Source: Flaccisagitta enflata
Lineage: Eukaryota; Chaetognatha; Sagittoidea; Aphragmophora
Direction: 5' to 3'
DNA length: 64,000 nucleotides
Assembly (NCBI GenBank): GCA_965153355.1
Contig: OZ231127.1
Location: forward strand, 44,206,001 to 44,270,000
This document shows positions 55,171 through 64,000 of this stretch, one piece after another. The notes beneath the pieces are model-generated. The model made no database searches. It was not told where the DNA came from and saw only the letters and a program-made list of their open reading frames with translations. The position numbers and the translations under genes are program-made. The stretch's first letter is position 1; each line of letters starts with the position of its first letter.

Positions 55171-55263
<93 letters not shown>
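55171..55263. repeat. (CAA)n trinucleotide array
   Basis: About 31 CAA (AAC) units, giving poly-Asn or poly-Leu frames. Confidence 0.98.
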
Positions 55264-55265
<2 letters not shown>

Positions 55266-55510
55266 ATTTTTAGTCAATAGGAAACTCTGTTTAACCATTG
55301 ATGTTTCTTTTATATTGGCCTCTGTTTAGCAACTTGCTTTGAAGAATTAAAATTTTCTCATTCTAAAATCGACAAGTATCGCGGGGTTGAATTATAGTCG
55401 CGGTGAGGTGGGCGGGGGCAAACGCAAACACACGTAGGGCAACAGTCGCGATTTTTAAATCGAGCATGACCAACAGACAAACAGACCAATCAACGGAAAG
55501 TGCCTCTTTT

Positions 55511-55705
55511 CTAGTTGCGTGCACGCGACTCTACAACCCGCTTTGTCCGTCGTTTGGTCGGTTGGTCGGTCGGTTGGTCGGTCAGTCGGTCGGTTGGTCG
55601 GTCGGTCGGTCACACTTTACTTTTTTAATGATTCTATTTCTTTGACCTCACTGCTCCTGCCCAAATGATCTGGTGACCTCAAATATGGCCCCTGCCCACT
55701 AGACC
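55511..55705 (+). repeat. family A copy
   Basis: CTAGTTGCGTGCACGCGACT (terminal hairpin), CTACAACCCGCTTTGTCCGT, a GGTCGGTTGGTC array, GACCTCACTGCTCCTGCCCA, TCTGGTGACCTCAAATATGG. It stops at CCCCTGCCCACTAG, so the last 45 bp are missing. Confidence 0.8.
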
Positions 55706-56079
55706 CTTGCGGCAGAGCATTTCCGCCACGATTTCGACGCGATTTCGACGCACCTCCTAATCGCCAGGCGACTTCCGGTTCCGGATGGCGCTAAAACCGC
55801 GGTTTCCGGTTTCTGGTTTCTAGTCTTTCAGGGCATTTATCACTTGTTGCTTCTGATACAATGTGCTACTTATGTCACAGTGCAAACGAGTACGCAATTT
55901 GACAAGTCAAAACGATTTATATGATATTTTTTATCTTATCTATTCAAAGAATCTTTATGTAGATAAAGGATTTGTGGTTGGTAATCATCCATTTTTTGCA
56001 TAGAAAAACGTTTTTCTGTACCATATGCTTAGGAAATGTGAGAAAAAAGCATGCGAAATTAATGGATTTTTAACAAAAA
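55706..56079. other. No feature recognised
   Basis: GC-rich start with TTTCGACGCGATTTCGACGC, then AT-rich sequence. Nothing supportable. Confidence 0.45.
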
Positions 56080-56270
56080 TTGATTCTTGTGCATTGACAT
56101 GTCTCGCGTAAAAAACCGAATCTGTCTCTGAATTCAAAATTTTGCATTTTGAAAAACATGGCATCAGTCTAAACACTTCTAAGAAATAGGCCACATGTTT
56201 AGAAATGCAAAATTTTGCATTCAGAGACAGATTCGGTTTTTTACGTGGCAACATCTAATGTTTTACGTGC
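56080..56270. repeat. foldback repeat
   Basis: Arms of about 45 bp: CGTAAAAAACCGAATCTGTC then TCTGAATTCAAAATTTTGCA (56106-56146), complementary to TGCAAAATTTTGCATTCAGA then GACAGATTCGGTTTTTTACG (56205-56245). The loop is about 55 bp. Weaker pairing continues outward. Possibly a MITE; ends uncertain. Confidence 0.7.
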
Positions 56271-56659
56271 AATTTTTTTCCAAGAATTCTGTTGTTTCAC
56301 TGAGTATGCTGCGACTTTACCGATGCGAGATCAATACCATTGGTCAGTTAACCGGTTTTTGATCAATTTAGGGAGTATAAAGCATGCATAACACTTCAGT
56401 TTTTGCCACATTTCCGCTGCATAGCAGCGTATTCTATCACAGTACAGAACGATTTGTCAAATTTGGCGCTGTTCTGCACCACGACTTATACTGTTATACA
56501 TTGGTTTGAATTGCGCTTTATGTTTTTGATTGACTTTAAGAAAACCATTCCCATCGCGTTTTACTTGTATTCAGCAATTTTGTTTCAATTTTTTTTTTCT
56601 ATCTCATTTTTTTTTATGCCAAGGACAATCAAAAAAAAGCACAAAATGAAAAAAAATGT

Positions 56660-56694
<35 letters not shown>

Positions 56695-56799
56695 TCATCC
56701 ATGAATTGACTGAAACAGGTGCAATCGATTTGGTTATCATACAACGCGATCACTTGATCACTTGAAGTGTGGTCCATGAAGTCCGGAAGTGCTAGTGTT
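56271..56799. other. No gene recognised
   Basis: A 120-codon frame (56403-56765) lacks any recognisable domain and runs into a short AG repeat (56668-56691). Confidence 0.4.
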
Positions 56800-56842
56800 A
56801 AGTCGCGAAGTGAGCCAGAGAGAGTCAGAGAGAGTCAGAGAG

Positions 56843-56923
<81 letters not shown>
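56800..56923. repeat. (AG)n with AGAGAGTC units
   Basis: Four GTCAGAGA units lead into an AG run. Confidence 0.97.
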
Positions 56924-56925
<2 letters not shown>

Positions 56926-57044
56926 CAGTTACATGTTGGTAGACAAAGATAGGTAATCGATCAATGGCGGTTTTAGGTAGGCAAAACCTGCCCACGATTA
57001 GTAGTGAAAAATTGCCCACGATCTAACTTATCGATTTCCTCGCA

Positions 57045-57088
57045 CGGCTCTACTGCCCACACGCACGCGACTTCGGTAGCCGTGTATC
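57045..57088 (+). repeat. family A fragment (GC-rich end)
   Basis: CTACTGCCCACACGCACGCG, ACTTCGGTAGCCGTGTATCC, GGCCTTGTT. It faces the inverted copy that starts 28 bp downstream, tail to tail. Confidence 0.7.
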
Positions 57089-57115
57089 CGGCCTTGTTAA
57101 GTGCATTGACAATGA

Positions 57116-57328
57116 ATAAGGCCGGATACACTGCTACCCCAGCCGCGTTCGGGTGGGCAGGGGCCGTATTTGAGGTCAGTGGAGCATTTGGGCAGGAGCA
57201 GTAAGGCTAATAATCTCGTTAACGCCAAAAAAGTGTGACGGACGGACCAATGGACAGACCGACGGACAGACGGATGGATGGAAGGACCGACAAAGCGGGG
57301 TGTAGAGTCGCATAGCACACGACTAACA
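57116..57328 (-). repeat. family A repeat, full-length
   Basis: AATAAGGCCGGATACACTGC, GTTCGGGTGGGCAGGGGCCG, CATTTGGGCAGGAGCAGTAA, an imperfect GGAC array and the terminal AGTCGCATAGCACACGACTA. Confidence 0.8.
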
Positions 57329-57343
57329 AGGCCAACACCTATA

Positions 57344-57595
57344 AGGGGGCGTTTCTAGTCAAAGACGATCGCGTTTTGAAAAGGCCACTTGGTTGCTCTC
57401 TACGTTCGTTTGCTCGCACCGCTCACTCCGCTCACTCGCTCCGCAGCGCTCCGCTTCACTACATTCGCTTCGCTCTCTCACGCTGTTCACGGGCTCGCTC
57501 ACTCACTTTGCTCACTCCCTCGTGGGACAGTTGAAATTCTCGAATATGTTTCACGGCAACAAACGCGTTTTTGGCGATCACTAGAAACACGCCCT
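57344..57595. mobile_element. TIR element with CGCTC-rich interior
   Basis: AGGGGGCGTTTCTAGTCAAA then GACGATCGCGTTTTG at the left, and CAAACGCGTTTTTGGCGATC then ACTAGAAACACGCCCT at the right. Between them are GCTCACTCCGCTCACTCGCT-like repeats in which GCTC recurs many times. About 250 bp, non-coding. Target duplication unclear. Confidence 0.6.
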
Positions 57596-57640
57596 AAGTC
57601 GCGTGCGGGACTAACAATTATTCAATCACGTTATCTTATA

Positions 57641-57864
57641 CAGTACGATGGGAGCAAAGACGACCTAGACTGGAGGATAGATTTTAGGTATTTTGATCTT
57701 ATTTTATTTATAAAAAAAATTTAGATTTATGCTAATTAAAGGTTGCTTTATTGCTTGAATGTGTTAGCTTTTCTCATTCTTTAACTTGTGATTTGACTTC
57801 ATCAGGACTTCATTTTTAAGCGTTTTAACCTAGCCCATCAGATCAGGTTAAAAATTTTATATAA
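57641..57864 (+). repeat. family B repeat, partial, abutting the LINE
   Basis: TA-CAGTACGATGGGAGCAAAG and GACCTAGACTGGAGGATAGA through AAAATTTTATATAATTAG. It ends where the LINE frame opens, so the LINE or an older event removed the hairpin half. Confidence 0.75.
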
Positions 57865-60630
57865 TTAGTTAGTGACGACATAAAGGCTGAGGCAACTATC
57901 TGTGAGCACACCGTCAAAAGGGTAGGCTTTATAGAGGAGCAATTTGAAAATCTAGTTGTAAGAATTCCAGCATGTATTAATAGTAATACTCATGGCAGTA
58001 AAAAGGATCTTGTGATCGTAACAATATATCGACAACCTAACAATAACAACCTTGATCATTTTCAAAGCTGTATTGAACGTTTACTTAACTGCGTCGATAA
58101 ACCAAAAAATGAGGTTGTCATTGCAGGAGACATGAATCTTGATCTCTTAAAATATGAACATCATCTCCCAACCTCAAAGTACCTAGACACTATGACAAAC
58201 CACTCATTTCTCCCAAGAATCATCAGACCCACTAGGATAAAAAACCAATCAGCCACACTTATTGACCACATTTTCACACGTAATAACAGCACCACCCTAG
58301 TTAGCGGCATAATTGATGTAGAGCTATCGGGAAGCAGTGGCTATACAGACCATAAGCCAATATTTACTATCCTGAGGACCATGATCCCCAAGAAAGCCCA
58401 GAACCCCTTTTCAATCAAATCTTACTTCACTTCTGAGGGACACAAAAATAGAAAGCAAGGACTTCTCATGCATGACTGGAACCCTGTCTTGGCTGATAAT
58501 AACCCAGACTATATCTATGATGAAATTGTATCTACCTACAACCATTACTACCAATCAAACTTGACCACAAAAACAATCAAACGTAACTCTAACAGACACA
58601 AACGAGAACCATGGATAACATACGAAATTCTCTCTGACATCAGGAAAAGGGACAGGCTCTCTAGAGTAAAAGAGCGGAAATGTGAATACAAAAAACTTCG
58701 CAACGAAATAGTATCCAAGATCCGCAAGGCACAACGGGCATACATTCAGAAACAGGTCCATGATAGCATAGGTGATATTAAAAAGCACTGGAAAATTTTG
58801 AAAAATACCATCAATAAAGCCAATAACAAACATGATATAACGACGGACTTTCTTTACCAAGGCCAATGGATAAAAGACTCACAAGCGAATTCCAAAAACT
58901 TTAATAGTTACTATGCAAAAATAGGAAAAGACACCAATGAAAGCGTTGGTCCATCTAAACATGAACCTGGTTACTATCTCAGGAAGAGCAGGGCAAGAAA
59001 CGAGCAATCAATATTTCTAAGCGATGTATCTTCTGACGATGTCATAAATGCCTGTAAAATTCTTAATCCAAAAAACAGCACTGACCCCTCTGGTTTCAAA
59101 CAAAGTGTGGTCTTACAGGACGCCGGTATCCTTGCTCATGTTTTGGCACATCTAGTTAATTGCTCAATAGAAACTGGCACATGCCCATCCAACAGCAAAC
59201 TAGCTAGAGTCATACCCATTTACAAAGAAAAGGGCAGCAGACATCTTTACGAAAACTACCGCCCCATTTCACTCCTATCAGCTTTCTCTAAAATTATTGA
59301 AAGACTAATATATGACAAAATCTTTTCCTTTCTGGTCCGGTATGAAATTCTTTTTGACTCTCAATTCGGTTTCAGGAGAGGCCATAACACCACTCACGCT
59401 ACTCTTGACTTTGTGAAAACTATAGAAACTGCTCTTGAGAATGATGAATTTGCTATTGGTGTATTCTTTGATCTTAGCAAGGCCTTTGATACTATCCACC
59501 ACGAAACACTGCTACAAAAACTAGATTACTACGGAATACGAGGAAAAGCAAATGACTGGATTAGATCTTATCTATCTGGCAGGGAACAATATGTAGAATG
59601 GAATGGTAAATCCAGTAGCAAACTACCTATAACAACCGGTGTTCCCCAGGGTAGTATATTAGGACCTCTCCTCTTTTTAATATACATCAATGACTTACCA
59701 GCTGCAACGACTCTCAAAACCGTACTCTATGCTGATGACTCAAACCTGCTTATCACAGGAAAAGATCTTTCCACAGTCTGTAGCCAGCTGAATGAAGAGC
59801 TTGCTAACATGAGTGACTACTTTAGGGCGAATAAACTTAAACTGAATACTGGCAAAACAAAAGTAGTGTTTTTCAGGAAAAAAAGCAAGAAGATAGACTA
59901 CGATGAAATTGTGGTTAATCTTGATGGTGACCGACTCAAATTTGAGGAAGAGGCAACTTTTTTAGGCATTATCATTGACAGCCATCTTAATTGGGATAAA
60001 CACTGTAACAAAGTTGCCAACACTATCTCTCGCAATAATGGAGCACTAAACCGAGTAAAAAAGATCCTTCCTCCTGACTCCCTGAAGCTGCTTTACAACT
60101 CATTTATACTTCCTCATCTTCAATATGGCCTTGCTGCATGGGGAGGCTGCTCCAATCAAAACAAAAAAAGAATTACTACCATTCAAAAAAGAGCAGTGAG
60201 GACTGTAAGCAAATCATATATTAATTCACACACTGAACCAAGAATGAAAAAACTAGGTTTATTCAAACTGGAAGATCTTTACTCTCAGCAATGTGCCACA
60301 CTTATACATGATGCATTGCACCATCGAGCCCCAAAACCAGTTAAGGATCTTCTCTCTCTTAATAGAGAGGCTTCTAATTTTAACCTTCGTAGCCATCAGT
60401 CTGATCCATACCACGTGCGAGCTATGACTGCTAGAAGCAAAATAGGGTCAAATAGCTTCAGCTGTAAGGGTACAAATTTTTGGAACAGTATTCCCATAGA
60501 GATCCAAAAAATTGAGAGTAAATACAGCTTTAAAAACAATATCAAAAAGCTACTTCTTGACTCATATCATGACACAGCAAACTGCAAAAACCCAAATTGC
60601 TCTGACAAAAGACATCACCAAAGTACCTAA
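57865..60630 (+). CDS. LINE (non-LTR retrotransposon) ORF2: partial AP endonuclease plus reverse transcriptase
   Basis: The frame is open for 921 codons from 57865; a GTG at 58012 is only a formal start. Counting from 57865, the C-terminal half of an AP-type endonuclease is present: YRQP, GDMNLD (Asp89), ATLIDHIFTR and T-D162-H163-KP. The N-terminal half with the first catalytic Asn and Glu is missing. RT follows with YRPISLLSAFSKIIERL, FDLSKAFDTI, GVPQGSILGPLLF and the catalytic YADD (Tyr622), then the FLGI and LNW motifs. The C-terminal segment (LQYGLAAWGG, TIQKRAVRTV, FWNSIPIEI) is of the kind found in the CR1/L2/Jockey group; a more exact clade cannot be given. No in-frame stop, so the truncation is probably the usual 5' truncation of target-primed reverse transcription and not decay. 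A 5' ORF1 is absent. Confidence 0.9.
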   Translation, partial: LVSDDIKAEATICEHTVKRVGFIEEQFENLVVRIPACINSNTHGSKKDLVIVTIYRQPNNNNLDHFQSCIERLLNCVDKPKNEVVIAGDMNLDLLKYEHHLPTSKYLDTMTNHSFLPRIIRPTRIKNQSATLIDHIFTRNNSTTLVSGIIDVELSGSSGYTDHKPIFTILRTMIPKKAQNPFSIKSYFTSEGHKNRKQGLLMHDWNPVLADNNPDYIYDEIVSTYNHYYQSNLTTKTIKRNSNRHKREPWITYEILSDIRKRDRLSRVKERKCEYKKLRNEIVSKIRKAQRAYIQKQVHDSIGDIKKHWKILKNTINKANNKHDITTDFLYQGQWIKDSQANSKNFNSYYAKIGKDTNESVGPSKHEPGYYLRKSRARNEQSIFLSDVSSDDVINACKILNPKNSTDPSGFKQSVVLQDAGILAHVLAHLVNCSIETGTCPSNSKLARVIPIYKEKGSRHLYENYRPISLLSAFSKIIERLIYDKIFSFLVRYEILFDSQFGFRRGHNTTHATLDFVKTIETALENDEFAIGVFFDLSKAFDTIHHETLLQKLDYYGIRGKANDWIRSYLSGREQYVEWNGKSSSKLPITTGVPQGSILGPLLFLIYINDLPAATTLKTVLYADDSNLLITGKDLSTVCSQLNEELANMSDYFRANKLKLNTGKTKVVFFRKKSKKIDYDEIVVNLDGDRLKFEEEATFLGIIIDSHLNWDKHCNKVANTISRNNGALNRVKKILPPDSLKLLYNSFILPHLQYGLAAWGGCSNQNKKRITTIQKRAVRTVSKSYINSHTEPRMKKLGLFKLEDLYSQQCATLIHDALHHRAPKPVKDLLSLNREASNFNLRSHQSDPYHVRAMTARSKIGSNSFSCKGTNFWNSIPIEIQKIESKYSFKNNIKKLLLDSYHDTANCKNPNCSDKRHHQST

Positions 60631-60950
60631 CTGATACCAAGTAAATAGGGTTAGGCCAGGGCTAGGTTAGGTCAGGTTAGGCTAGGCAGCTCTTTTCCCT
60701 TTCTTTTATTCACGACTTTCCCTTTTTGAAGTTTTATTTGTTCAAATTTCAACTTAAGTTATCTTTTTTTTTTTCTCCCTCCTTACAAACTCAATAAACA
60801 TCGATCTTTTCCCCTTTCTCCTTTCCTCATTTATTAATCTAACAACATCTTTATTCAATGTACCATGGCACCTTATCCCATCACCTTTTGTATCACTGCA
60901 TGGACCTCGGTCCTAATTTAGAAATTGATGCAAAATAAACAATTTTCAAC
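60631..60950 (+). other. LINE 3' untranslated region
   Basis: Starts with a G-rich tract of TTAGGTCAGG/GGTTAGGCTA units (60648-60688) and ends plausibly at GATGCAAAATAAACAATTTT near 60930-60950, after GGACCTCGGTCCTAATTT. No clean poly(A) tail or target duplication seen, so the end is approximate. Confidence 0.5.
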
Positions 60951-62247
60951 ATTTTGTGTGCACCCAAAAAGTAGCTAAGTCTCAGCATAAAACGCCTTAG
61001 ATGCTAACCATTACTTTCCTGGTTTACCCAGGACTTTTCGCACGATTCACCATGGCACTTTACCTTACCAAACCCCATTTCATTTCCCGGGTCCTTCGTG
61101 GCTTGGATTACCAGTGGCTCTTGAAGTCCACCCTCACACGCACTACCACAATTTACTCACCTCAGCTTGTTTTGATGCAGAAATATGATACAACTGATTC
61201 GTACCCTCAGCTCTGTTCGCTAACTAATGTTAACAGCCCCAGGAACTGCCTTACTTTAGTCCTCTATATAATTTTGTACCTATAACAAGCCGTCTCCGTC
61301 TTTACCCTCATAAATATGTTGTACCCCCCTATCTGCCAGGTTTGCCTTACACTAAAACAAATGCACCTCTCCCCCACTTCCAAACTTACAGGCGATACCA
61401 AGTTGCTCAAAACGCGGAGCAGGATTCAAAACATCCAACGCAATTCCTGACTCATGAAACGTAAAACGAACATTTCGCATTTCTTGGGCCTCATCAACCA
61501 AAGGAAAACAAACTATTAAAAAAAAAAAAACTTCTGTCAGAACATCATATCACAGATCTGAAACCAACAACTCTAAGCTTCTTGTGCGCAAGCACAGCCC
61601 TCTCGCCAAAGAGGGTTGTCAACGATCTCCGAACTCCCCTCAAAACCTGGATTCAAACTCATTAATCCCGACGTGATTAACCCCAAAGGAAACAACAACC
61701 CTCAACAAAAACCCTCTGCAACAATTTAATGTGTTTTATACAGCCTAAGCTCGCTTAATGTATTCGTACATTATGTTTCTTGTACAGTTTAAATTTCCAT
61801 TAGTTACTTTACTGAAAGCTTACACTTCTTATTGTTTTTAAATTTGTTGAATGTATCCGTACATTACCTTTCCCATCTCTCCCCCCCCATCCAGTCTGTT
61901 TTGATTTTGCTCTTAGTTATTTATTTATTTATTTATATTTTGTTTTTTCTTTCTACATATATATATGTATGTAAAGATCCCCCTTTTTCATTTTTTTTTT
62001 ATCCTGCTCAATGTATCTGTACATATTGCTTGAATGGTCTTTTAAGTATTCTAATTTTGTGATATACTTCCCCTATACGATCACCTCGAGGTCTGCTGTC
62101 AACAAGCCACCTCAATGCTATGCAACGTCTCTACTTAAAACCCCTTACTCATTTGAGGCTCATCGGCCTATTGCGGTCCTCTCTCTTGATTTGCCTATAT
62201 GTTGTCACTTTTATTGATGAATATGTTTCCATGTCAAAGTCAAGAGA
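60951..62247. other. No gene recognised; repeated TGTATCCGTACATTA motif
   Basis: AATGTATTCGTACATTA, AATGTATCCGTACATTA and AATGTATCTGTACATAT occur near 61757, 61855 and 62009; each is nearly palindromic. The first part (61000-61300) resembles decayed coding or LINE tail sequence but nothing firm can be said. Confidence 0.4.
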
Positions 62248-62297
62248 AACAAGCCCGACCGGGCAAAGATGCGTCCGGACTGTGTCTCTGCGTGTAT
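62248..62297 (+). repeat. short dispersed repeat, family E copy 2
   Basis: ACAAGCCCGACCGGGCAAAG and ATGCGTCCGGACTGTGTCTC, as at 20051-20110. Confidence 0.65.
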
Positions 62298-62447
62298 TGA
62301 TCATGTGACATATACGGAGAGACAGATGGACGATTAGACGGGTGAAACGACTGAGTAATAGAGGAGGCTCTTAAAACATGTTGGTTGATCATTTGTTTCA
62401 GTGTAGGATCTCACCGTGGCCAAAAACAGCCGAGAAACGCGGTTTTT

Positions 62448-62570
62448 GCACAGGCGTAACGGACGGACCGACCGACGGACGGACCGACCGACGGACGGAC
62501 CGACCGACGGACGGACGGACGGACGGACGGACAAACCCTCTTATAGAGATGCGAGGACGCATCTAAAAAA
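62448..62570 (-). repeat. family A-like copy (array and hairpin end)
   Basis: GGACGGACCGACCGACGGAC array followed by ACAAACCCTCTTATAGAGAT, GCGAGGACGCATCTAAAAAA. The terminal hairpin is AGATGCGAGGACGCATCT, a compensated version of the usual AGTCGCG...CGCGACT. The tract (AAATTTG)n follows at 62574-62603. Confidence 0.7.
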
Positions 62571-62609
62571 TAAATTTGAAATTTGAAATTTGAAATTTGA
62601 AATTTCTTT

Positions 62610-62979
62610 TTAAAAATCAGCTGAATCAGACTATTTTTACAGGTTTTACAGTTATTTTTCAAGAAGAATAATTAGGTAAATTGATATCTGGGCAAAGCTT
62701 AAAACTGGCATAAAACCTGTAAAAATGGTCCGATTGAGCTGATTCTTTTTTCTAAATTATATAAAATTTTTTTCCCAATCTGATAGGCTAGGTTAGAACA
62801 TTGAAAAATGAAATCCTGATGAAGTCAAGTCATAAGTTGAAAAATGAGAGAAGCTAATATATTCAAGCAATAGAGCAATCTTTAATAAGCATGAATCTCA
62901 ATTTTTTTATGCATTAAATGAAATTAAAATACCTAAAATCTATCCTCCAGTCTAGGTCGTCTTTGCTCCCATCGTACTG
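62610..62979 (-). repeat. family B repeat, long copy with internal hairpin
   Basis: AAATCAGCTGAATCAGACTA then TTTTTACAGGTTTTA pairs with TAAAACCTGTAAAAATGGTC then CGATTGAGCTGATT (62711-62745). The copy ends TTTGCTCCCATCGTACTG-TA. Matches 4838-5200 along its length. Confidence 0.8.
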
Positions 62980-62980
62980 T

Positions 62981-63277
62981 AACTACATTGAAATGACTTA
63001 AATTCACCCTAAATGACTTATACTGACTTGAAATGACTTAAACTTTCTTGAAATGATTGTGCTGCTCATACAAAACTGCATCCAGTATCCTTTACCAACT
63101 CATAAAAGATAAAATAAAGATTCGCACAGAATTTGAGTTAAACAGAGTCATAAGGACATCGCCATTTCATCAATTTGAAGTTGTTATAAAATGTTTAAGT
63201 CATAGGTCCCATGGTGCAAAAAAAAAAAAAGAGAAAAAACTCGATTGTGCAGCACCTGAGGGTGGCTCAATTTTTTA
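62981..63277. other. No gene recognised
   Basis: Starts with four imperfect ACTTGAAATGACTTAAA-type units (62988-63055). The remainder is AT-rich. Confidence 0.5.
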
Positions 63278-63353
63278 AACAAGTAACGCGGGGTCACAAT
63301 ATCGTTGCGGACAAGTGGGCAGGGGCAGCTAACCCCCAGCCTCACCCCAACCC

Positions 63354-63438
<85 letters not shown>

Positions 63439-63568
63439 AATGACAACTGTAGCATCGTAAATACGCGTTTTTCGCGTTTTCAACTCAAGCGTGATGAACG
63501 GACCAACAGACCAACGGACCGACAGATGGACAAAGCCTCTTATAGAATTGTGTGTCCGCAACTTAAAA
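63278..63568 (-). repeat. family A repeat, CACACA subfamily with long (CA)n
   Basis: AACAAGTAACGCGGGGTCAC, GACAAGTGGGCAGGGGCAGC, a CA run at 63358-63437, a GGACCAACAGACCAACGGAC array, and GTGTGTCCGCAACTTAAAA. Same subfamily as 98-310, where the CA run is only some 10 bp. Confidence 0.8.
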
Positions 63569-63654
63569 CTGGAAATGCGGCTGAAATTGTTCATTACTCA
63601 TTAGCCTGATCGTTCATAAATGATGCACGAATTGATGAGTGAAGAAACGTGCAT

Positions 63655-63801
63655 TTTTAGTCGCGGACACGCGACTCTCCACCTTGCCGTGTCGGTCGGT
63701 AGGTTGGTCCGTCCCGTAACCTTTTTGACCTCTGAGCGGTTTTCGCATTACTGCTCCTGCCCAACCGTCCGCGACTGGATTGTCGTGTATCTGGCCTTGT
63801 T
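63655..63801 (+). repeat. family A copy
   Basis: TTTTTAGTCGCGGACACGCG, GTCGGTCGGTAGGTTGGTCC, TTTTCGCATTACTGCTCCTG, CCGTCCGCGACTGGATTGTC, GTGTATCTGGCCTTGTT. Confidence 0.8.
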
Positions 63802-63950
63802 AGTTACGGACTAGCGACTCTATGAGGAGTTTAGATTGTCCATACGAGGGTTGCGTCCTATTTGGAAAGTCCTAAAAACGTGCATCATAGATGTGTGTTG
63901 AGGTGGGGGAGGGGAATATGCACCCCTGCCCACCTGTCTGCTTTAGATGG
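63802..63950 (+). repeat. family A copy, diverged, directly following
   Basis: TTAGTTACGGACTAGCGACT, CTATGAGGAGTTTAGATTGT, CCCCTGCCCACCTGTCTGCT. The tetranucleotide array is almost absent. Confidence 0.55.
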
Positions 63951-64000
63951 TTACAAAAGTTTTAAAGTTTTCAAAATTCATTTTAATGTAATGTTAAAGG

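Noticed and set aside
57400-57530. Parvovirus-type terminal hairpin suggested by GCTCGCTCACTC
   Set aside because: Only a short compositional similarity; no Rep or capsid sequence nearby, and the tract is explained by a local GCTC repeat within a TIR element.

Overview
Eukaryotic, almost certainly animal, nuclear DNA that is overwhelmingly repetitive. The only convincing piece of a host gene is one exon near the left end (420-544, minus strand). Its translation reads like the first EF-hand region of a Kv-channel-interacting protein (KChIP, neuronal calcium sensor family), flanked by AG and GT splice signals, which argues for a metazoan. The species cannot be named from the sequence. Everything else is transposons, nested foldback elements, short dispersed families and very long microsatellites (GA, TC, TG, TTTC, CTT, CAT, CAA, CA).

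The centrepiece is a complete, very young LTR retrotransposon of the Ty3/gypsy type (21518-36815, 15.3 kb). Its two 986-bp LTRs differ at one position that I could find, and it is flanked by a 5-bp target duplication. It carries gag (23513-24808), pol in the -1 frame (to 30519; protease, reverse transcriptase, RNase H, integrase, GPY/F-like module and a 620-residue low-complexity tail) and a third gene (31684-35589, 1301 aa). That third gene is not an envelope. It starts with a DEDDy-type 3'-5' exonuclease domain of the WRN/RNase D kind, followed by a charged coiled coil, acidic tracts and an unrecognised C-terminal region. A 34-nt gag/pol overlap with an A6G run suggests frameshifting. The spacer before ORF3 holds a tandem duplication with TGAGTCA motifs.

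The retrotransposon sits inside a TIR element, which itself splits a copy of a 200-240-bp dispersed family (called family A here). Two more nests follow: a 2.1-kb hAT element with an 8-bp duplication, 4 bp inside the end of a TA-flanked foldback element (41202-44851), and a 0.93-kb hAT in the terminal repeat of another TA-flanked element (45959-48320) that also contains a foldback MITE. Further TA-flanked foldbacks lie at 1454, 2352, 5516, 20403 and 49461, and pogo/Tigger-like MITEs at 14716 and 39508.

Family A (hairpin end, internal GTCC/GTCG array, conserved GC-rich other end) occurs more than 20 times. Families B (TACAGTACGATGGG end plus internal hairpin) and C (long inverted arms around a minisatellite, terminal hairpin) are less frequent. 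The right part holds a 5'-truncated but otherwise open LINE (57865-60630; C-terminal endonuclease plus RT). Other structures are a 1.2-kb tandem duplication (16411-18726), a 158-bp near-perfect palindrome (45009-45166) beside degenerate CCCTAA repeats, and two weak candidate host exons (53266-53478, 55003-55141). No tRNA, rRNA or CRISPR was seen.
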